The notes under the pieces are model-generated. The model was not told the origin of the DNA, did not search any database, and was given only the letters and a program-made list of their open reading frames with translations. Below are positions 26,371 through 34,615 of a stretch of DNA of 64,000 bases, piece after piece. The position numbers were made by a program, and so were the translations under genes. Numbering within the stretch: the stretch's first letter is position 1; every line of letters begins with the position of its first letter. The DNA is taken from NCBI GenBank assembly GCA_016871725.1, contig VHCL01000001.1, positions 82,740 to 146,739 on the forward strand. The letters are read 5' to 3'. This stretch comes from Verrucomicrobiota bacterium. Its GTDB lineage: Bacteria; Verrucomicrobiota; Verrucomicrobiia; Opitutales; UBA953.

Positions 26371-27072
26371 ATGTGCGGCCGTGTCACCCAGTTCTCGCGC
26401 TGGGAAGAAATCGTGAAAAGCCTGGGTGCCGCGGCACCCGAGGTGGCGCCGCGCTATAACATCTCGCCCGGCACGCCGCTGCTCAGCGTGCGGCGCGAGC
26501 AGGGCGTGCTCCGCACCGAGGCGTTGACGTGGGGCTTCGTGCCCGCTTGGGCGCCGGCCGACGAGACGGCCGGCCATGCCAACGCCCGCGTCGAGGGGAT
26601 CTTCGACCGCCCGACTTTCCGCGAAGCCGCCCGCCTCCGTCGGTGTGTCGTGCCGCTCGACGGCTATTACGAATGGAAGACGGAGGGGAAGCTGAAGGTG
26701 CCGTATTATTTCCGCGCGGCCGACGGCGGTCCGCTCGCGGTCGGCGGCTTGTGGTCGCTGCGTCCCGGCGCCGACGGCACGGCGCGTCGGACGCTCTGCC
26801 TCGTGACGGTCGCCCCCAACCGCGAGGCGGGCGAGGTGCACTCGCGCATGCCGGTGGTGCTCGCCGGCCCCGCCCGGCAGGCCTGGCTTTCGGAGCGCGC
26901 CTTCACGCCGGACGAGTTCGCGACGCTCGCCGTCACCGCCCCCGACCGGACGCTGTCCCTCCATCGCGTCTCGCCCGACGTCAACCGCGTCGCGGTCGAC
27001 GCCGAACACCTGGTGCGGCCGCTGGTCGGCGCGATGGATCAGCCGGACTTCCTCGGGGATTTGCTTGGCTAA
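26371..27072 (+). CDS. SOS response-associated peptidase (SRAP/YedK/HMCES family)
   Basis: Forms a thiazolidine DNA-protein crosslink with abasic sites in single-stranded DNA. Cys-2 (MCGRVTQF) is the nucleophile after Met removal; RYNISPGT supplies the active-site Asn, GYYEWK the Glu and EVHSRMPVVL the His. 233 residues. The N-terminal Met-Cys fixes the start. Lies between slyX and a cupin gene; no SOS box was identified. Confidence 0.94.
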   Translation: MCGRVTQFSRWEEIVKSLGAAAPEVAPRYNISPGTPLLSVRREQGVLRTEALTWGFVPAWAPADETAGHANARVEGIFDRPTFREAARLRRCVVPLDGYYEWKTEGKLKVPYYFRAADGGPLAVGGLWSLRPGADGTARRTLCLVTVAPNREAGEVHSRMPVVLAGPARQAWLSERAFTPDEFATLAVTAPDRTLSLHRVSPDVNRVAVDAEHLVRPLVGAMDQPDFLGDLLG

Positions 27073-27099
27073 CGGGCTGTTTTTCGGCAGAACAGAGTC

Positions 27100-27501
27100 A
27101 TGGCCGAACCCTCGCACCCTCCCAAGACCGTGGAGAAGCCATGGGGGCGGGAGATCTGGTTCGCCGACCAGGCGGCCTACGCCGGCAAGATCCTCGAGGT
27201 CAAGAAAGGCCGCCGCCTGAGCCTCCAATACCATGAGCGCAAGACCGAGACCCTCTACCTGATCTCCGGCAAGATGGTCCTGACGCTCCGGCCGATCGCC
27301 CCGGGCGAGACGCCTTCGGCCGCGCTCGTCACGCCCGCCGACCAGAGCCAATGGCTTCCCGGCCGGTCCGTCCACATCCCGGCCCGCACCATCCACCGCT
27401 TCGAATCCCTCGAAGACAGCGTCTTGCTCGAAGTCTCCACGCCCGACCTGACCGACGTCGTCCGCCTGCAGGACGACTTCGGCCGTCCGGCCCGCGACTG
27501 A
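27100..27501 (+). CDS. Cupin protein, mannose-6-phosphate isomerase type II-like
   Basis: 133-residue single cupin. VEKPWGREIWFA and GRRLSLQYHERKTETLYLISG, then IPARTIHRFESLEDSVLLEVSTP match the isomerase domain at the C-terminus of bifunctional GDP-mannose pyrophosphorylase/PMI enzymes, here stand-alone. Metal ligands are the QYHE-(x)-ETLY and HRFE residues. It could supply mannose 6-phosphate for the GDP-mannose needed by gmd in the polysaccharide locus; this link is inference. Confidence 0.85.
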   Translation: MAEPSHPPKTVEKPWGREIWFADQAAYAGKILEVKKGRRLSLQYHERKTETLYLISGKMVLTLRPIAPGETPSAALVTPADQSQWLPGRSVHIPARTIHRFESLEDSVLLEVSTPDLTDVVRLQDDFGRPARD

Positions 27502-27520
27502 CCCCTTTCCTCCTTCCCTC

Positions 27521-28489
27521 ATGCGCAAAGTATTGGCCTTTGACCTCGGCGGCACGAAGTTCGCCTTCGGCGTCGTCAACGAAGACGGCTCCGTCCTCGG
27601 TTCCGGCCGCGTCGAGACGTTCGCCGAAAAAGGCCCGCAGCAGGCCTGCGAGCGCGTCGCGGCAGCCGCCCACAAGCTCCTCGCCGAGCTCCGGCTCAAG
27701 CCGGCCGACTTCGTCGCCATCGGCGTCGCCTCCCCGGGTCCGCTCGACATGGCCCGCGGCTGCGTCGACGGTTCGCCGAACCTTCCCGGGTGGACCGGCT
27801 TCTCGATCACCGATCACCTGAGCAATTCCTTCGGCGGCCTGCCTGCCCGCATCGACAACGACTGCAACGCCGCCGCTCTGGGCGAATATCGCTTCGGCGC
27901 CGGTAAGGGCAAGAAGAACGTCGTCTACGTCACCGTCTCCACCGGCATCGGCGGCGGCGCGGTCATCGACGGCCGCCTGATGCGCGGCGCCAACGGCAAC
28001 GCGGCCGAGCTCGGCCATATCCCGCTCACCATGGACGGCCCGCGCTGCGGCTGCGGCAACCCGGGCTGCTGGGAGGTCTACGCCTCCGGCACCGCCATCG
28101 CGCGCCGCACCCGCGAGGCCCTCGCGGCCGGCCGCCCGTCGAGCATCGTGAAGTTCGCCGGCGGCGTCGAACAGGTCACCACGCACCACCTCTTCCAGGC
28201 GATGGCCGGAGGCGACGCGCTGGCCAAGGAGATCTGGGCCGAATCGATCAACTACCTCGGGCGCGGCCTCGGCGCGGTCATCAACACCTTCAATCCCGAC
28301 GTCATCGTGGTCGGCGGAGGCGTCACCGCGGCCGGCGACGCGCTGTTCGTCCCGATGCGCGAGAGCGCGAACAAGTACGCCTTCCCGCGCCTGTCCGCGG
28401 TCTGCGCGATCGTCCCCGCCGGCCTCGGCGGCGAAGTCGGCGTCGTCGGTGCGGCCGCCTGCGCGCTGGAGGACGCGCCAGAGAGGTGA
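27521..28489 (+). CDS. ROK family sugar kinase (glucokinase type)
   Basis: ATP-dependent hexokinase of the ROK family, 322 residues. Phosphate-1 motif AFDLGGTKFAFGVV, catalytic Asp in RIDNDCNAAALGE, zinc-binding ROK signature GHIPLTMDGPRCGCGNPGCWE with three Cys and His, and the adenosine motif VVGGGVTAAGD. Likely substrate glucose or a related hexose. The stop overlaps the next ATG (TGATG). Confidence 0.92.
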   Translation: MRKVLAFDLGGTKFAFGVVNEDGSVLGSGRVETFAEKGPQQACERVAAAAHKLLAELRLKPADFVAIGVASPGPLDMARGCVDGSPNLPGWTGFSITDHLSNSFGGLPARIDNDCNAAALGEYRFGAGKGKKNVVYVTVSTGIGGGAVIDGRLMRGANGNAAELGHIPLTMDGPRCGCGNPGCWEVYASGTAIARRTREALAAGRPSSIVKFAGGVEQVTTHHLFQAMAGGDALAKEIWAESINYLGRGLGAVINTFNPDVIVVGGGVTAAGDALFVPMRESANKYAFPRLSAVCAIVPAGLGGEVGVVGAAACALEDAPER

Positions 28490-29895
28490 TGTTCGCCGGC
28501 CTCGCCAGCTCGTTGCTGATCGCGGCGATACCGCCGGGCCTCGGCGCGTATGCCGAGGCCGGCTATGACTTCGGTGGCGAGCTGCCGAAGGCGCTCGCGC
28601 CGGCCGCTTCGGTCACGGACTTCGGCGCCTCGCCGAACGACAAGGTCGACGACACCGACGCGTTCGAGAAGGCGCTGCGCAAAGGCGGGGTCATCGCCGT
28701 TCCGGAGGGCGAATTCCTCCTTTCCCGCCGGCTCCATGCGCGCAAGCCCGGCACGGTGCTGCTGGGGTCTGGTTCGGCCAAGACCCGCCTGCGTTTCACC
28801 CGATCGCTTGAGGATCTCGATCCGACACCGGCCAAGAACGCCGGCGGAATGGCGACGACCCAGTGGTCCTGGATCGGCGGCCTGCTGACTTTCCATGGCG
28901 CCAGCAAGAACGGACCCACGCAGGCCGTCTTGCCGGCCAAGCGCGGGGACGTGAGCCTGACCTTGGCCAAGGCCGGCCGTTTCAAGGCCGGCCAGGAGGT
29001 CGTCCTCTTCTTGAACGGCGGCGGCGACCGCTTGGTCCGCCACCTCTATGCGGGCGAACCGGGCAAGACCTCCAATCTGAAGCCCCCGCCCCGCGTCGAG
29101 CTGGCCGCCCGGATCGCCGCCGTCGACGGGCGCGTCTTGACCTTGAGCGCGCCCTTGCTCGCCGACCTGCCGGAGGAATTCGCGCCGACCATCGCCCTTG
29201 CGGGCGCGCGGGACGAATATGGCCTGCGCGGGATAGGCTTCGTGACCGACGCCAAGGCTTACAAGGGCCATTTCAAGGAGGATGGTTGGAATCCGCTGGA
29301 GTTTCACGACGTCCATCATGGGTGGATGGAAGACCTTGCTTTCAACGGCGTGGACAGCGGGCCTTTCGTCTCCGGTTCGCATGTCACCCTCCGCCGGATC
29401 ACGTGCGGAGCCGGCCGGCCGACCGGCCCCGGTGGTTTCATCGGCCACCACGGCGTCAGCTTGAAAGGCCAGGCTCATCGCCTGGAGGAGTTCGAGTTCA
29501 AGGTCCGGTTCCATCACGACGTGACCTTCTGCGATTGGTCGAGCGGCAATGTCGTCCGCGCCGGCTCGGGCGTCGACATCACGCTGGATTTTCACAAGCG
29601 CGGACCGTTCGCCAACCTCGTCACCAATCTCGTCTCCGCGGACGGCGCCAATTTCTTCACCTGTGGCGGCGGCGAGGGCCTCGGCCGATCCGCCGGGGCG
29701 TGGAATATTTTCTGGAACCTGAAAGGACGGAAGGGCATCGACTTTCCGGCGCCGGATTTCTGCCCTGCGGCGACCACTTTCGTCGGCGTCCCGATGCAGG
29801 CCCCGCGCGGTTCGCCCATCAAGGTACAGTATTTGAAGGCGGGTGACCCCGCCGATCTGTGGCTGGGGCTGCGCGCCAAGCCGCCCGGCAAGTGA
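28489..29895 (+). CDS. Exported right-handed beta-helix protein (pectate lyase-like superfamily)
   Basis: 468 residues; the N-terminus (MFAGLASSLLIAAIPPGLGAYA) looks like a signal peptide. VTDFGASPNDKVDDTDAFEKAL is the standard start of pectate-lyase-superfamily/GH28-like beta helices. The middle has repeated short strands typical of the fold (VSGSHVTLRRITCG, HRLEEFEFKVRF). I see no unambiguous catalytic triad, so the enzyme class is open. It overlaps ROK upstream and the glycosyltransferase downstream by one base each, so the three are translationally coupled. Confidence 0.78.
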   Translation: MFAGLASSLLIAAIPPGLGAYAEAGYDFGGELPKALAPAASVTDFGASPNDKVDDTDAFEKALRKGGVIAVPEGEFLLSRRLHARKPGTVLLGSGSAKTRLRFTRSLEDLDPTPAKNAGGMATTQWSWIGGLLTFHGASKNGPTQAVLPAKRGDVSLTLAKAGRFKAGQEVVLFLNGGGDRLVRHLYAGEPGKTSNLKPPPRVELAARIAAVDGRVLTLSAPLLADLPEEFAPTIALAGARDEYGLRGIGFVTDAKAYKGHFKEDGWNPLEFHDVHHGWMEDLAFNGVDSGPFVSGSHVTLRRITCGAGRPTGPGGFIGHHGVSLKGQAHRLEEFEFKVRFHHDVTFCDWSSGNVVRAGSGVDITLDFHKRGPFANLVTNLVSADGANFFTCGGGEGLGRSAGAWNIFWNLKGRKGIDFPAPDFCPAATTFVGVPMQAPRGSPIKVQYLKAGDPADLWLGLRAKPPGK

Positions 29896-30623
29896 TGCGC
29901 GTGTCGGTCGTCCTCCCGGCCTTCAACGAAGAGAAGCTGCTTCCGGCCGCCCTGGCGGCGGTGAAGGCGGCGGCGGCGGCGTTCACGGCCCGAGGCTGGG
30001 AGTGGGAATGCGTGGTCTGCGACAACAATTCGACCGACGCTACGGCGGCGGTCGCCCGCGCGGCGGGCGCGACGGTGGTCTTCGAGCCGGTCAACCAGAT
30101 CGGCCGCGCCCGTGACGCGGGGGCGCGTGTCGCCACGGGCGACTGGCTCGTCTTCATCGACGCGGACTCGACGCCTTCCGCGGAACTCTTCGCATCCATC
30201 GCGACCCGTATCTCGGAAGGCCGCGCGCTGGGCGGCGGCAGTACGGTCGAACTCGAGCCAGGTACGCCGCGCTACGCCCGCTTCGTCTGCGGGCTGTGGA
30301 ATCTCTGGAGCCGCCTCGCCGGCTGGGCCGCGGGCTCGTGCGTCTGGGTCGAAGCTTCCGCCTTCCGCGCGGTGGGCGGTTTCGGGACCGAATACTACGC
30401 GGGCGAAGAGGTCTTCCTCAGCCGCCGCCTGAAGGCGCTGGCCCGCCGCTCCGGCCGCCGGTTCGTCATCCTCGCCGACCATCCGTTGCGCACGTCTTCG
30501 CGCAAACTGAAGCTCTACACGCTCACGGAGGCGGGCCGCTTCTTCTTCCGCATGCTCTTCACCGCGGGCCGCGCGGCGAAGCGGCCGGAGCACTGCGGGA
30601 TCTGGTACGACGGACGCCGCTGA
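29895..30623 (+). CDS. Family 2 glycosyltransferase
   Basis: GT-A fold, 242 residues from the ATG at 29895 overlapping the upstream stop. VSVVLPAFNEEKLLPAAL is the nucleotide-binding N-terminus; the first Asp pair is VVCDNNSTDAT and the metal DxD is FIDADST. The acceptor-side Glu/Asp is GEEVFLSRRLK. No transmembrane helices, so soluble or peripheral. Substrate unknown. Confidence 0.88.
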   Translation: MRVSVVLPAFNEEKLLPAALAAVKAAAAAFTARGWEWECVVCDNNSTDATAAVARAAGATVVFEPVNQIGRARDAGARVATGDWLVFIDADSTPSAELFASIATRISEGRALGGGSTVELEPGTPRYARFVCGLWNLWSRLAGWAAGSCVWVEASAFRAVGGFGTEYYAGEEVFLSRRLKALARRSGRRFVILADHPLRTSSRKLKLYTLTEAGRFFFRMLFTAGRAAKRPEHCGIWYDGRR

Positions 30624-30626
30624 GGC

Positions 30627-31289
30627 TCAGAGCCGCTGGCGCTTCCACTTCGGGATCGGGAACACGGTGACCTTGTCCGAGCGCACCTCGACGTCGTCGC
30701 GGTGCCGCAGGCGCCTGGCCTCCGCCGCGGTGACGATCTCGTAATGCGGCGCGGCGGTGATGAGGTCGGCGATCTCCCAGCAGTCCTTCGGATTGTTCAC
30801 CCACTTCTCGGCCGGCAGGCGGCTGAGGTCGTACGGCTTCGAGTAGCTGCGCAGGGTCTTGCGCGGACCCTTGGCGTATTCGTGGAAGTAGGACATCGCG
30901 AGTTCGCGCACGCTGCGGTAGACCGGATCGCGCCAGCGTAGGCAGACGTAATTGGTCTTGGAGATCGCGCCCCATTTGCCGTTCACGCGGAAGGGCGCGA
31001 TGACGTGGTCCATGTCCTGGTGCGCGCTGAAGTCCAGCAGCAGGGGAGGGTGGCCCTGCAGCCAGAGCGCGAACGCCGCCACCATGGCGCCTTCGATGCA
31101 ATGGGCGCGGCGATGTTTCAGGGTCTGTTCCACCGAGCGGGCCGTGTCGCCCTCCGGCTCGAAGTTCTGCGGGAAGTCCACGAGGAAGTCCTGGATGGCC
31201 TGCGGGGTGGTGAGCCGCGCGAGCGTGCGCGCCGCGGACAGGCTGAGGCCTCTCCGCTGGGCGAGTCGGGTGCGGGCGGCGTACGACAT
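30627..31289 (-). CDS. Transglutaminase/papain-like hypothetical protein
   Basis: 220 residues from the ATG at 31289. The core HRRAHCIEGAMVAAFALWL, followed by SAHQDMDHVIAPFRVNGKWGAISKTNY, has the Cys and His order expected for a transglutaminase-like cysteine protease fold; the third residue could be the Asn/Asp after SKTN. I recall no characterised member. The catalytic assignment is motif-based inference. It is convergent with the glycosyltransferase, 3 nt apart. Confidence 0.7.
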   Translation of the reverse strand: MSYAARTRLAQRRGLSLSAARTLARLTTPQAIQDFLVDFPQNFEPEGDTARSVEQTLKHRRAHCIEGAMVAAFALWLQGHPPLLLDFSAHQDMDHVIAPFRVNGKWGAISKTNYVCLRWRDPVYRSVRELAMSYFHEYAKGPRKTLRSYSKPYDLSRLPAEKWVNNPKDCWEIADLITAAPHYEIVTAAEARRLRHRDDVEVRSDKVTVFPIPKWKRQRL

Positions 31290-31393
31290 GGCCTGAGGTC
31301 TAGGCCGCCGTCGCCGACGGCTCAAGGAGCGAGTGCGGAGGTGCTTTCGGATTGGCTAATCCGGTCGCGGCCGTTTGCTCATCGGCGTCCGCC

Positions 31394-31603
31394 ATGCCGA
31401 TCTTCGACTACACCTGCGCCGACTGTGGCAAGACCAGCGAGCTGCTTGTCCGTAGCTCCCAAGACAAACCGGCCTGCCCCCTCTGCGGCTCGGAAAGGCT
31501 GGCGAAACAGCTCCCGATGGTGGCGGTCAAAGGATTGAAGTCCGACCACGTCCACACGAACGGCTGCGGCTGCGGCAAGCCCCGCGGCGGCTGCGGCCAC
31601 TGA
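31394..31603 (+). CDS. FmdB family zinc ribbon protein
   Basis: 69-residue protein with the standard FmdB start MPIFDYTCADCGKTSELL and second CxxC in PACPLCGSERLAKQLP, forming a zinc ribbon; a His/Cys/Gly-rich tail follows (HTNGCGCGKPRGGCGH). Members are regulatory or of unknown function. The ATG at 31394 fits the family; the protease gene starts 2 nt after the stop. Confidence 0.9.
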   Translation: MPIFDYTCADCGKTSELLVRSSQDKPACPLCGSERLAKQLPMVAVKGLKSDHVHTNGCGCGKPRGGCGH

Positions 31604-31604
31604 G

Positions 31605-32252
31605 ATGGACCTCGAGCACTTCCGCTGGGGCGCCCTCCAGCTCATCCTGCTGATCATCTCGATCGGGCTCCATGAGTTCGGCCACGCCTGGATGGCGGAT
31701 ATGCGCGGCGACCCGCTCCCGCGCCTCCAGGGCCGCGTGACGCTCAACCCCTTCGCCCACACGGATCCCATCGGCACCATCGCCCTCCCCGCGATCATGA
31801 TCTTCCTCAGCCCCGGTTTCGGCCTCATCGGCTGGGGGAAGCCGGTCCAGGTCTCCCTGCCCAATCCCCGGACCCGTCGGATGGATGATATCTACATCAC
31901 CCTCGCCGGCCCCGGGATGAACCTGGTGCTCTGCGGCGTCTTCGCCCTCATCGGCGGGCTGGGCGACTTCGACCCCCGCTCGCAGGCGGTGATCATCGAT
32001 TTCCTGCAGATGGGTGTCTTCCTCAACGCCAGCCTGGTCGTCTTCAACCTGATCCCCGTCCCGCCGCTCGACGGCTCGCGCGTCGCCGTCCGGCTGGGTC
32101 TCTATTCGGAGGAGACGTTCCTGATGCTCGCCCGCTGGGGCTTCCTCATCCTGCTCGTCGCGGTGAACCTGCCGTTCTTCCGGGAGTTCATGCGCGAGGC
32201 GGTCGGCCTGGTCGCGACGCCTTGGTTCTGGCTCTGGCATTTCCTCTCCTGA
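31605..32252 (+). CDS. Site-2 protease-like intramembrane zinc metalloprotease (M50)
   Basis: 215 residues, about five to six membrane helices. Zinc motif HEFGHAW (HExxH) in the first half and NLIPVPPLDGSR (N-x2-P-x-P-x-LDG) in the second, as in SREBP-cleavage-type peptidases without PDZ or CBS domains. Likely cleaves membrane substrates; target unknown. Coupled to the FmdB gene, and 55 nt upstream of the RodZ-like gene. Confidence 0.92.
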   Translation: MDLEHFRWGALQLILLIISIGLHEFGHAWMADMRGDPLPRLQGRVTLNPFAHTDPIGTIALPAIMIFLSPGFGLIGWGKPVQVSLPNPRTRRMDDIYITLAGPGMNLVLCGVFALIGGLGDFDPRSQAVIIDFLQMGVFLNASLVVFNLIPVPPLDGSRVAVRLGLYSEETFLMLARWGFLILLVAVNLPFFREFMREAVGLVATPWFWLWHFLS

Positions 32253-32307
32253 GCCGGCCGGCCACGAGAGGCTTGCCTATTTCCCGCCCGCGGGCGAAAG
32301 TCGGCCC

Positions 32308-32700
32308 ATGCAAACCCTCGGCGAACGTCTCCAAGAAGCCCGTCAGCGACTGGGCGTGACCCTCCGCGAGGCCGCGGAGTTCACCAAGATCCGCACCGAT
32401 TACCTCCAGGCGATGGAAGCCAACCAGTTCGAATCCATCCCGCTCGCCGACGTCTACAAGCGCGGCTTCGTCAAGGTCTACGCGAAGTACCTCCGTCTCG
32501 ACGACGAGAAGGCCGGCGCCGACTTCAACACGCACCACTCCGCCAAGGCTTCCCGCCGTCCGCTCGAGTCCGGCGCCGACGACGACGCCGCCTTCGAGCC
32601 CGAGGCCGGCGGCGCGCCGCTGGCGATCAGCCGCGACACGCTGATCTACGGCATCATCGGCATCGCGGTCGTCGCGATCCTGCTCGCGTTTTTTATCTGA
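32308..32700 (+). CDS. RodZ-like HTH membrane protein, N-terminal part (frameshifted)
   Basis: 130 residues: an Xre-type HTH_25 domain (LGERLQEARQRLGVTLREAA to KVYAKYLRLDDEK, ~4-75), an acidic linker and one membrane helix LIYGIIGIAVVAILLAFF (~112-129) interrupted by TGA just after a run of six T (32689-32694). RodZ proteins continue with a periplasmic domain, and that part is found in the shifted frame directly after (see next entry). With one extra T the reading frame would run unbroken to 33080. RodZ links MreB to the envelope in rod-shaped cells. Confidence 0.82.
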   Translation: MQTLGERLQEARQRLGVTLREAAEFTKIRTDYLQAMEANQFESIPLADVYKRGFVKVYAKYLRLDDEKAGADFNTHHSAKASRRPLESGADDDAAFEPEAGGAPLAISRDTLIYGIIGIAVVAILLAFFI

Positions 32701-33080
32701 GCTCGCCGTCGCCGGCCCGGCGACCTGAGCCTCCGGCTCCCACGGTCGTCGCCCCGGTCACGCCGGCGGGCCGTCCGCATCAGATCACGCTCCGGTCCGT
32801 CAAGGCGGGCGTCCAGTATCAGGTCATCGAACAGAACACGGGGGAGGTCCCTGGACGCGGCGTGCTTTCGCCCCGCGACAAGCCGGTGGTCATCAATGTG
32901 AAAGGGCCGAGCGAACTCCGTTCTTCGGCGGTCGAGAGCCTGCGCGTCCAGATCGATGGCATCCCGTTCCCGCTCCCCCCCCATGTGAGCGGGGCGATGA
33001 TCGTGGGCCTGCCTGACACCTTCACGACCCCGCCCGCGCCTAAGCCGGTACCGGCGGCGAAGGGAGCCAAGGGTCGTTGA
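32698..33080 (+). pseudogene. RodZ-like C-terminal periplasmic domain in a shifted frame
   Basis: In the frame displaced by one base, the sequence reads on from the membrane helix as YLSSPSPARRPEPPAPTVV, a Pro-rich linker, then ITLRSVKAGVQYQVIEQNTG, PRDKPVVINVKGPSELRSSA and VQIDGIPFPLPPH to the stop at 33080. There is no stop in this frame between the T-run and 33080. Composition and domain type fit the extracytoplasmic end of RodZ-like proteins. It is either a true frameshift mutation, a sequencing error in the T-run, or a slippage product. No separate start codon with good spacing is visible. Confidence 0.8.
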
Positions 33081-33127
33081 TGCGGGGAGGTTGACCCTTC
33101 GCCGCGGCCGGTCATCTTGGAGGCGCA

Positions 33128-33748
33128 GTGCCCCCGCGCCTCGAACAACGCGTCCTCGTCCTCAACCGTCTCTGGCAGCCGGTGAACATCGTCGGCGTGC
33201 TCCGGGCGATGAGCCTGCTCTTCCGCGGCCGCGCTTCGGCCATCTACTCCGATCCCGCCGCCGGCCACCGCGTCCTCAGCGCCGCGGAGTGGCTGAAGTT
33301 CTCGGCGGAGTCGCCGCCGCCCGCGGGCGAGGCCGTGCGTTCGCCCTGCATCGTCGTGCGCGTCCCGCGCGTCCTCCTCCTCGGCGAGTACGACCGCGTC
33401 CCGCGCCGCGAGATCCGCTTCTCGCGCCGCAACGTCTACCTCCGCGACGCCAACACCTGCCAGTACTGCGGCCGGACCTTCCGCGACGAGGAGCTCAACC
33501 TCGACCACGTCGTCCCGCGCGACGTCGGCGGGAAGACCAACTGGGAGAACATCGTGACGGCCTGCGTGCGCTGCAACTCGCGCAAGGCCAACCGCCTGCC
33601 CGAGCAGGCGGGCATGACCCTGCGCCGCGCCCCGGCCAAGCCGAAGTGGCGCCTGGTGGTGGCGTCCTCGCTCTCGGCCGACGAGGTCGAGGCCTGGAAG
33701 GAGTTCCTTGAGGTCACGCCCGCGGGCCAGCTTCCCTGGCGGAACTGA
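33128..33748 (+). CDS. HNH endonuclease domain protein
   Basis: 206 residues from a GTG at 33128. Typical stand-alone HNH family with N-terminal segment RVLVLNRLWQPVNIVGVLRA and the nuclease core CQYCGRTF...LNLDHVVPRDVGGKTNWEN and VTACVRCNSRKANR, with both CxxC zinc knuckles and the catalytic His in LDHV. This widespread chromosomal family is of uncertain role; it is not a restriction or phage nuclease by context. The tRNA-Gly pair follows on the other strand. Confidence 0.9.
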   Translation: MPPRLEQRVLVLNRLWQPVNIVGVLRAMSLLFRGRASAIYSDPAAGHRVLSAAEWLKFSAESPPPAGEAVRSPCIVVRVPRVLLLGEYDRVPRREIRFSRRNVYLRDANTCQYCGRTFRDEELNLDHVVPRDVGGKTNWENIVTACVRCNSRKANRLPEQAGMTLRRAPAKPKWRLVVASSLSADEVEAWKEFLEVTPAGQLPWRN

Positions 33749-33761
33749 GCGGCGAAGCCCT

Positions 33762-33835
33762 TGGTGCGGGTAACCAGATTCGAACTGGTGTATCCACTTT
33801 GGAAGAGTGGTGTCCTACCACTGAACGATACCCGC
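33762..33835 (-). tRNA. tRNA-Gly (anticodon TCC)
   Basis: Minus-strand cloverleaf: acceptor stem GCGGGTA/TACCCGC, D-arm GTTCAGTGGTAGGAC, anticodon stem CCACT/AGTGG with loop CTTCCAA giving TCC, and T-arm around GGTTCGAATCC-type (CCAGTTCGAATCTGG). The 3' CCA is encoded (33762-33764). Discriminator base A. Confidence 0.95.
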
Positions 33836-33897
33836 GTGGCCAAGGACGCCCACTATCCCGAGGGGGTCCGCCGGGGTCAAGCCTCGGCCCTCGGTCC

Positions 33898-33971
33898 TGG
33901 AGCGGGTAACCAGATTCGAACTGGTGTCACCACTATGGGAAAGTGGGGTCCTACCACTGAACGATACCCGC
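33898..33971 (-). tRNA. tRNA-Gly (anticodon CCC)
   Basis: Minus-strand cloverleaf nearly identical to its neighbour: same acceptor, D- and T-arms; anticodon stem CCACT/AGTGG with loop TTCCCAT giving CCC. CCA encoded at 33898-33900, discriminator base T. The two tRNA genes are 62 nt apart and this one would be transcribed first. Confidence 0.95.
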
Positions 33972-34014
33972 GTCGCCAGGAACGAGTCCCATCGTGCGGG
34001 GTCCGTCGGGTCCG

Positions 34015-34533
34015 TCAAGCCGAGGCCCGGTGGATGACGCTGATGGTGCCGTTGGTCTCGAGGATCACGTCCTTGGCCTGCTCGATGTTGGCCAGGCCTG
34101 CCTGCCGCAGGGCCGACATGAGCTCGTGGTGCGTGATCCGTTCCCGGTGCATGACCTTCTCCTGGATGACGCCGTCGCGCACGAGGAACGCGGGGCGGCC
34201 GACCAGCGCCCAGTGCACGAGGCGGAAATGGCGCGAGAGCAGGAGCATGGCCCAGTTGATGACGATGAGCGTCCCGGCGAGGAAGAGCCCGCCGCCGAGG
34301 CTGTTGTCGCCGCCGTTCATGGCGTTCTGGACGGTGTTGCTGAGGATGAGCAGCAGGATGAAATCGAACGGAGTCATCATCCCGGTCTGCCGCCGGCCGG
34401 TGAGCCGGATCAGGATCAGCAGGAAGGCGTAGACGATGACCCCGCGCAGCAGCAGTTCCCACCACGGCAGCACCGGGATGAGCAGGGCGGTGAGGTCGAA
34501 GGGCTGGGCGGCGGCCGAGGGCAGGTGGGGCAT
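34015..34533 (-). CDS. DUF421 (YetF/YcaP-type) membrane protein
   Basis: 172 residues. Three membrane helices in the first half (WELLLRGVIVYAFLLILIRL, PFDFILLLILSNTVQNAM, GLFLAGTLIVINWAMLLLSR), then a soluble domain with LVGRPAFLVRDGVIQ and ELMSALRQAG, the DUF421 pattern. TGRRQTGMMTPFDF is the family's conserved loop. Function unresolved. Upstream of it, a ~82-nt divergent gap separates it from the M24 peptidase. Confidence 0.9.
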   Translation of the reverse strand: MPHLPSAAAQPFDLTALLIPVLPWWELLLRGVIVYAFLLILIRLTGRRQTGMMTPFDFILLLILSNTVQNAMNGGDNSLGGGLFLAGTLIVINWAMLLLSRHFRLVHWALVGRPAFLVRDGVIQEKVMHRERITHHELMSALRQAGLANIEQAKDVILETNGTISVIHRASA

Positions 34534-34615
34534 GTCGTCCAGCGAGGCGGCTCCCCGGCCGGCGGGCGATGCCGTTTGCGCTTCACGGGAAGCCGACTTC
34601 CGTCATCCTCCGCCC

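Noticed and set aside
33128..33748. Homing endonuclease or restriction enzyme
   Set aside because: The HNH protein belongs to a common stand-alone chromosomal family; no intron, intein or methyltransferase is adjacent.
33762..33971. Integrated element at the tRNA-Gly genes
   Set aside because: Both tRNAs are intact, with no integrase and no repeated 3' tRNA fragment nearby.
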